Positions 58,790 to 64,000 of a stretch of DNA of 64,000 nt are shown here, piece after piece. Made by a program: the position numbers and the translations under genes. The stretch's first letter is position 1. Each line of letters opens with the position of its first letter. The DNA is from Platycnemis pennipes (Eukaryota > Arthropoda > Insecta > Odonata > Platycnemididae): NCBI GenBank assembly GCA_933228895.1, contig OW121851.1, forward strand, positions 126,651,624 to 126,715,623, read 5' to 3'. The notes under the pieces were generated by a model. That model was given only the letters and a program-made list of their open reading frames with translations. It made no database searches and was not told the DNA's origin.

Positions 58790-60117
58790 TATAGTTAGTA
58801 GAAGTAACCTGAGATTTTGGCACCCTTCCACAGAATGGTGAGCCTGAAGGCACTTATACATGAGGATTAAACTTTGTGGTTTATACAGCTATAGTATTTT
58901 TGAAATGAGTTGGTCTATTGGAAGGTGGGGCCAGCCAGGAGGAGCTTGAAACTTTTCATATGGTTTTGAGATAACCATAGGAGTGCGGGTGGGGCTATCC
59001 CTTCTCCTGAGAGATCAATCAGTCTGACTCTGGCTTTGTCGTGTAAAGATCTGCTCCTTATTTGCTGTGTTACCACATACTCAGAATTCGATATCTGTAT
59101 TTAACATATGGTTGTGTGATTACTATGGGTATTGGTGTGCTTATCATTTCATAGGTACACTTAGTGCCTGTGGTTCTTATTGCACTATTAATCCTTAAAG
59201 TGCTCTCATGGTTTACTACTGGTTTTACTACCGGTTTTACTACTCTCGTGGTTTACTATCTTAACATGAGCGAAGGGAAGAAATCTGTGATTCTTGGCAG
59301 TCAAGCCACTCAGGAAAATAGAGTACAATGTGTTGTAGTACTTCCTGATGGAGAAGGAGCTGTAGTAACCATTCCCTCTCCAGCCAAAGTCCACCAGAGA
59401 GTCACCGAAGCGAGCTTGTGGCAAAAGTCAATGGAATCTTCAAAGAACCACAAGAGAAGGTTTTTATAGTTTTTAAAATCGTACAGAATAAATTAAAACT
59501 ACTGCTTAGCAGTGGCTTCTTCCAGCAATATCTGCAGCATACTTAGACAGTTAAAAATTGAGAATTTTTTTCTATTCCTGTTTCTCAGCATGAATTTAAC
59601 CTTCATATTTTAAATCAAAGTATATTTATAAGCATTATATTTTCATCAGTGTATTATTACAATGTTTAATCCATCTTAAACAATCCTGTATGAGGGAGAG
59701 TTTCGGTTAATTATAGTGGTTTTCCATTACTTAAACTGTTTAAAAGTGTAAAAACCATAACTGAAAACTTTGATATTGTTGGATGACTTATTGAAAGATG
59801 TCTTTTGGCATACCATTCTGGGATTCTATGATGAACTATGACTTCTTTCTGGCATTTGTTCCCATCCTACCTCACCCATTCCACAAATTTCCCCTCTCAC
59901 CCCCCCTGCATTATCCAAACAACTAATGGATTAGGTATCCTTCATGCTATGTGGGTAGGTAACTGAATTGATACTGTAAATTATAAGCACAACTTTTGCA
60001 ATATAACCTTAAGTAAAAAGAATAGTCTCTGAATTGAAGATCATTACAGTTTTTATTAAATCTTGGATCATTTGAAATGATTAATTATTGTTCCTCCGAA
60101 AACTTGATTTATTTTAG
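58790..60117. other. intron; one unassigned open frame
   Basis: An open plus frame covers 59164-59469. Its start is a hydrophobic, TTGF-repeating stretch and its middle reads MSEGKKSVILGSQATQENR and VVVLPDGEGAVVTIPSPAK. I recognise no family and see no matching splice phase, so I do not call it a gene. The remaining sequence is AT-rich intron. Confidence 0.35.
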
Positions 60118-60254
60118 GAGCATGATTCTTTCCGTGCCTTCAGATCACAGAATGTAAATCTAAGTATTTCATTGGAAACAAAACCAGTGGTTGGATCAGG
60201 GGGTGGAGCAGAGATTGATGGGCCTGTTGTACTGCTATATGGGAGCACTCTAAG
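60118..60254 (+). CDS. BLTP2: BLTP2 exon 12
   Basis: The acceptor TTGATTTATTTTAG ends at 60117, phase 0. It reads EHDSFRAFRSQNVNLSISL, ETKPVVGSGGGAEIDGPVV and LLYGSTL. DSFxAFRSxNxNLSIxLE and PxVLLYGSTLR are conserved. The donor GTAAGT at 60255 is perfect and leaves two bases of Arg. Confidence 0.93.
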
Positions 60255-60608
60255 GTAAGTTTTCACATAATTCTCTGTCACCCCTTGGCTGTATAAAAGC
60301 CTTTTTTATTACTAATGGTATTATTTTAGCCCCTCCTTATCTTCCCATCCTTAATTCGAAAACAAATACAATTACTGAAATTACTGCTATGATACATCTT
60401 CCTACTTTTGAAACTGTCTAATTTACGTAAGGTTCTTAATTTCTTTTCTTCATGGCATCTAAAATCTATTGCATATTTAATTATCTATGTGAGGGAAAGT
60501 ATTCAGAATCGTATGGCAATAACTGGGAGTAGGTAGTGAAAGACCCAAGAGCATGTAAATATATTTTCTTATTTACCATTCATTTGTTCTTGGTGTGTTT
60601 ATTTTCAG

Positions 60609-60829
60609 GTGGTTTGAGAACCTCAAACTCATTCTCTCTGGTGTTACAAGGCCTACTCGGAGAGGGCCTCTATTCAAAAACTTGCGCCCTAGAAAGCCAC
60701 AATTGAGCCGCCATTACCGACGGATACACCTTTCCCTCTCCCTGCACAGGTTCCAGGTGTGCTATTGGATGTCTTTTGCAATGCAGCGTGGCTTCGAGTT
60801 GGTTGGGGGAAGAGTGTCTTGCAGCTCTG
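60609..60829 (+). CDS. BLTP2: BLTP2 exon 13 (last in window)
   Basis: The acceptor GTTTATTTTCAG ends at 60608, after a 354-bp intron. It reads R-WFENLKLILSGVTRPTRRG, PLFKNLRPRKPQLSRHYRR, IHLSLSLHRFQVCYWMSFA and MQRGFELVGGRVSCSS. LSRHYRxxxLxxxLHxFQVCYW and AxQRGFELxGGRxS are family motifs. The donor GTCAGT at 60830 leaves one base. The next exon is not found before 64000 and must lie beyond the RTE element. Confidence 0.93.
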
Positions 60830-61301
60830 GTCAGTATTATATCCTAATAGAGAGTTGAAGAGGTTTGTTTAAGGAAGTGAACAAGTTTTTAACGTCAAAT
60901 GCAACTTATTTGCTGTTAGGAGGTGGGTGAAGATCCATTAGTTTATTCGCCAACTCTATTCTTGACGCCATATTTTGGCTCGAAGTTAGTGAATTGGGGA
61001 GAAGATTTATTAGTGATCGAGAAGGTTTCACCTACGGAACCTCTAGTTTCTAACATTAATCTAATCTTTGCTCACACTGAGCTAAATTGCAACATCAAAA
61101 ATTATGAATATTTTGACCACTCCCAGCTAGCACAAGGGAAACGTTCTCCTGAAGAAACGTAAGAAATTCCGAAATCCCTCATTTCTCCATTTGTGGACGG
61201 TACCCCCATACCACTTCCACTTCCTTCTTAGGCAATTAGAGGACAACTCTTCACCTTTCGGAAATTAAATTATCCCCAAAAAGCAGTATGCGGAGTCTGA
61301 A

Positions 61302-64000
61302 CGATCACATCATCATCATCGGTCAACAATCCTAGGATTGGTTTGACGCAGCTTTCCACTCGATTCTTTTATCGGCCAACCTTTTCATTGTGACGTAACT
61401 CTTCTCTTTTACATTCTTCACAACCTGTTCCATGTATCTCATACGAGGCCTGCCTTTTCCAATCTTCCCGTTCACTTTTCCCTCGACGATAGTCTTCATC
61501 AGGCCATCGTGTCTCAAGATATGACCGATTAAGTTTTCCCTTCTTCTTTTTAGAGTTGTCAGCAGACTTCTCTTTTCTCCTACTCTTCTTAGCACTTCCT
61601 CGTTACTCACTCGGTCGATCCATTTAATCTTCAGCAATCTTTTGTAACACCACATATCCAATGCTTCTACCCTTTTCTTCTCCGCTGCTGTCATCGTCCA
61701 TGATTCACTGCCGTAAAGAAAAATGCTCCAGATGTATGTTCTGATGAACTGTTTCCTTACTTCTATGCTTGTATTTCCTGGTATAAGTAGATTCTTCTTT
61801 TGAAAGAATGCCCTCTTTGCCTGGGCTATTCTACTGGCTATATCTTTCTTGCTTAGTCCATCGTTGGTTACTCTGCTTCCCAGGTAACAGAACTCTTTCA
61901 CCTCTTCCAGTTTCTGTTTTCCTAGTTTAACGTTGGTTTTGGCCTCTTCTCTTTTGCTGCACACCAATATCTTAGTCTTCTTCTTATTGATCTTCAGCTG
62001 ATATCTGGCCATAGTCCTTTCCATGGTTGTTAGCATCTTATTCAGCTCCTTCTCTGTCTCTGCTATGAGACCTATGTCATCAGCGAATCGTAACATACTG
62101 ATTGTTTCTCCGTGGATTTTCACTCCAGAACACTTCTCCTTGATTTCATTGATGGCTTTCTCAATGTAAACATTAAAAATTACAGGAGACAGTGCACGGC
62201 CTTGTCTCACTCCTTCCTTTATTCTTGCTTCTTCACAGCTGGGTCCAGATGTAATCACAGGTACTTGGTTTTTATGCAGACTGTGTATAATTCTCCGGTC
62301 ATTGTAGGACACTCCAATTCCCTTCAGAATTCCAAGCATTGAATCCCAATCCACGTTGTCAAAGGCCTTCTCTAAATCCACAAATGCAATGAACGACGGT
62401 TTGTTCTTCTCCATTCTCTTCTCTATAAGTAGCCTAAGGGCCAATATTGCTTCCCTTGTACCCTTACTTTTCCTAAATCCGAATTGATCTTCATCCAGGA
62501 ACTCCTCTGCTTTTCGTTCTATTCTTCTGTAGATGATCCTGGTCAGTATCTTCGATGCATGTGTCGTCAGGCTTATAGTCCTAAAATTTTCGCATTTCTC
62601 CGCTCTCTTCTTCTTGGGAATAGGAATGATGATGTTTTTCTCGAAGTCCCTTGGAATTTCCCCTGTTGAATACATGTCGCAGATGGTTTTGTAGAGATGA
62701 ATTAATGTCTTCTCTCCTGCATTTTTAATTAGTTCTGCAGGGACATCATCAATACCTGAGGCCTTATTCATCCGAAGATCCCTTACTGCAGCGTCGAATT
62801 CCGATCTTAATATTGATGCCCCCATATCATCTATTTCCACTTCGCTTTCCTCTTCAATAGCTTTTGTGTTGAGATTTATTCCATTGTATAGCTCTTCCAG
62901 ATATTCTTTCCATCTCTTCACTTTATCCTCGTTTTCAATCAAAATTCCTCCATTCTTGTCCCTTATGGCATTGCATCTTGCGCTCCGTTCCTTGAAGTGG
63001 TTCCTCACTATGCTGTAGGCCGCTTCCACCTTTCCAAGTGCAAGGTTGATTTGTACATCTTCGCAAAGATTTTTCAACCACAGCTCTCTAGCTTTCCTTG
63101 TTTTGCGACTTATTTCGTTCCTTATTCTTTTGTAGCAGAGCTGCCCTTCTTCAGTTTTCGCATTCTTGTACTTTCTTCTTTCTTCAATCAATTCTAGGAC
63201 TTCCTCCGTGATCCATGGCTTCTTCTTGGCAACTTTTCTTCTTCCAAGAACTTCTTTTGCGGCTTCCTGTAGTCCACATTTAATGTTTTCCCAACGCTCT
63301 TCCACTGATTTCTCATTCAGGTTCTCTCCTATGTTGTTTCCCACCGCTTTTTGAAATGCCATCTGATGTTGAGCCTCCTTTAGTTTTTCTACTTGCCATA
63401 TATTCTTCTTTGTTTTCTTCAATTTCTTGAGTTTTAGATGGCATTTCGTCATCACTAAATTATGGTCACTGTCGATGTCTGCCCCAGGGTAGCTTTTGCA
63501 GTCCTTCACTTGGTTTCTAAATCTCTGCTTCACTAAAATGTAGTCTATTTGGCATCTTCTTCTGTCTCCTGGCATTTTCCATGTGTATCTTCTGCGGTTG
63601 TGATTTTTAAACAATGTGTTGGCAACCACTAACTTATGTTGAGTGCAGAACTCCAGCAGTCTTTCTCCTCTTTCGTTTCGGTTTCCCAATCCGTATTTTC
63701 CAGTTATTCTTCCATCTGGACCTTCGCCGACGATAGCGTTCCAGTCTCCTAAAATGATTAGGTTTTCTTCTCCTCTTACCTGTTTTATAACTTCCGTGAT
63801 ATCTTCGTAGACGTCTTCCACTTCTTCTTCTTCATAGTCAGTCGTAGGCATGTAAACCTGCACCACCACGGTATCTACAGGTTTGGTCTCGATCTTCACC
63901 ATTATTATCCTTTCATTGTACTGCAGGAAGCTCTTCACACGCATTCCGGCGCTCTTCCTCAGCATGATCCCTACTCCAGCATTACCATTTAATGATCCTG
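61302..64000 (-). mobile_element. RTE-type LINE, well preserved, runs off right edge
   Basis: The 3' end lies near 61302 as ATCCTAGGATTGTTGACCG followed by GATGATGATG (minus strand), a simple-repeat tail usual for RTE elements. A 95-bp copy of this end sits at 19726-19820. The element lies antisense to BLTP2, downstream of the last visible exon. Its 5' end is outside the window. Confidence 0.88.
61332..64000 (-). CDS. RTE LINE polyprotein: AP endonuclease + reverse transcriptase
   Basis: The frame is open from the window edge to a stop at 61332. Counting from the first in-window Met (63965), 877 residues are free of stops. The endonuclease shows LGDWNAIVG (72-80, usual GDxN) and DSDHNL (165-170, the catalytic SDH). 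RT motifs follow: KASGIDDVPAELIK (401-414), FRTISLTTHASKIL (461-474), DQFGFRKSKGT (493-503), FVDLEKAFDNVDW (528-540), GVRQGRALSPVIFN (585-598) and LRFADDIGL (625-633), with catalytic FADD intact. GRALSP replaces the more usual GCxLSP. The C-terminus has the Trp-rich end typical of the group (YGSESWTM, MWCYKRLLKIKW). It would nick DNA and copy its own RNA into the site. The N-terminal part of the endonuclease is beyond the window. Confidence 0.93.
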   Translation of the reverse strand, partial: GSLNGNAGVGIMLRKSAGMRVKSFLQYNERIIMVKIETKPVDTVVVQVYMPTTDYEEEEVEDVYEDITEVIKQVRGEENLIILGDWNAIVGEGPDGRITGKYGLGNRNERGERLLEFCTQHKLVVANTLFKNHNRRRYTWKMPGDRRRCQIDYILVKQRFRNQVKDCKSYPGADIDSDHNLVMTKCHLKLKKLKKTKKNIWQVEKLKEAQHQMAFQKAVGNNIGENLNEKSVEERWENIKCGLQEAAKEVLGRRKVAKKKPWITEEVLELIEERRKYKNAKTEEGQLCYKRIRNEISRKTRKARELWLKNLCEDVQINLALGKVEAAYSIVRNHFKERSARCNAIRDKNGGILIENEDKVKRWKEYLEELYNGINLNTKAIEEESEVEIDDMGASILRSEFDAAVRDLRMNKASGIDDVPAELIKNAGEKTLIHLYKTICDMYSTGEIPRDFEKNIIIPIPKKKRAEKCENFRTISLTTHASKILTRIIYRRIERKAEEFLDEDQFGFRKSKGTREAILALRLLIEKRMEKNKPSFIAFVDLEKAFDNVDWDSMLGILKGIGVSYNDRRIIHSLHKNQVPVITSGPSCEEARIKEGVRQGRALSPVIFNVYIEKAINEIKEKCSGVKIHGETISMLRFADDIGLIAETEKELNKMLTTMERTMARYQLKINKKKTKILVCSKREEAKTNVKLGKQKLEEVKEFCYLGSRVTNDGLSKKDIASRIAQAKRAFFQKKNLLIPGNTSIEVRKQFIRTYIWSIFLYGSESWTMTAAEKKRVEALDMWCYKRLLKIKWIDRVSNEEVLRRVGEKRSLLTTLKRRRENLIGHILRHDGLMKTIVEGKVNGKIGKGRPRMRYMEQVVKNVKEKSYVTMKRLADKRIEWKAASNQS

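Noticed and set aside
60904..61150. Open frame after BLTP2 exon 13 considered as exon 14
   Set aside because: No acceptor with phase 1 entry and no family motif; a CAGCTAGCACAA stretch also occurs near 51710 in reverse, suggesting a repeat.

Overview
This window looks like nuclear DNA from an animal, most probably an insect or other arthropod with a large, transposon-rich genome. It is AT-rich, has spliced genes with GT/AG introns of up to about 6.5 kb, and carries piggyBac, Tigger/pogo, Tc1, PIF/Harbinger-like, Mutator-like, Penelope-like, CR1/L2-like and RTE elements plus tRNA-derived SINEs. I cannot name the species.

The only host gene I can support is on the + strand and fills 13.8-60.8 kb. 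Thirteen exons (13802-14093 to 60609-60829) encode about 950 consecutive residues from the middle of the bridge-like lipid-transfer protein BLTP2 (KIAA0100 in mammals, hobbit in flies, FMP27 in yeast). All internal junctions have GT/AG signals and matching codon phases, so the joined exons stay open. The gene continues off both sides: the first exon needs one base from upstream and the last ends after one base of a codon. Its long introns are packed with mobile elements, mostly degraded, and the LINE, Penelope and Tc1 remains lie mostly antisense to the gene.

Layout. 0-2.2 kb: open reading frame of a piggyBac transposase (- strand, cut by the window edge) and its flank to a TTAA. 3.3-8 kb: remains of a Penelope-like element, an inverted-repeat element and a Mutator-like transposase. 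8.6-12.1 kb: a CR1-like LINE (- strand) interrupted by a second LINE (+ strand). 13.8-22.4 kb: exons 1-4, two full-length Tigger-like elements with no transposase, a head-to-head repeat and a 95-bp RTE insertion with a clear target-site duplication. 22.4-34.5 kb: exons 5-7, a 175-bp palindrome, a LINE with a long open RT frame, a piggyBac-type MITE carrying five copies of a 20-bp palindrome, a foldback and a decayed LINE. 34.5-43.9 kb: exons 8-9, a large inverted repeat holding a CAGGG-ended element, a tandemly duplicated TTAA MITE, Tc1 remains and SINEs. 44-50.5 kb: a Harbinger-like element, LINE and Penelope pieces, a third Tigger-like copy, exon 10. 50.5-60.8 kb: an internally damaged Tigger with its transposase fragment, exons 11-13. 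61.3-64 kb: a well-preserved RTE-type LINE on the - strand running off the right edge.

No rRNA, functional tRNA, CRISPR or bacterial-type operon was seen. The most unusual signal is the palindrome set inside the piggyBac-type MITE at 28.6-29.8 kb. A related repeat copy in the window lacks the MITE and appears to preserve its empty TTAA site.
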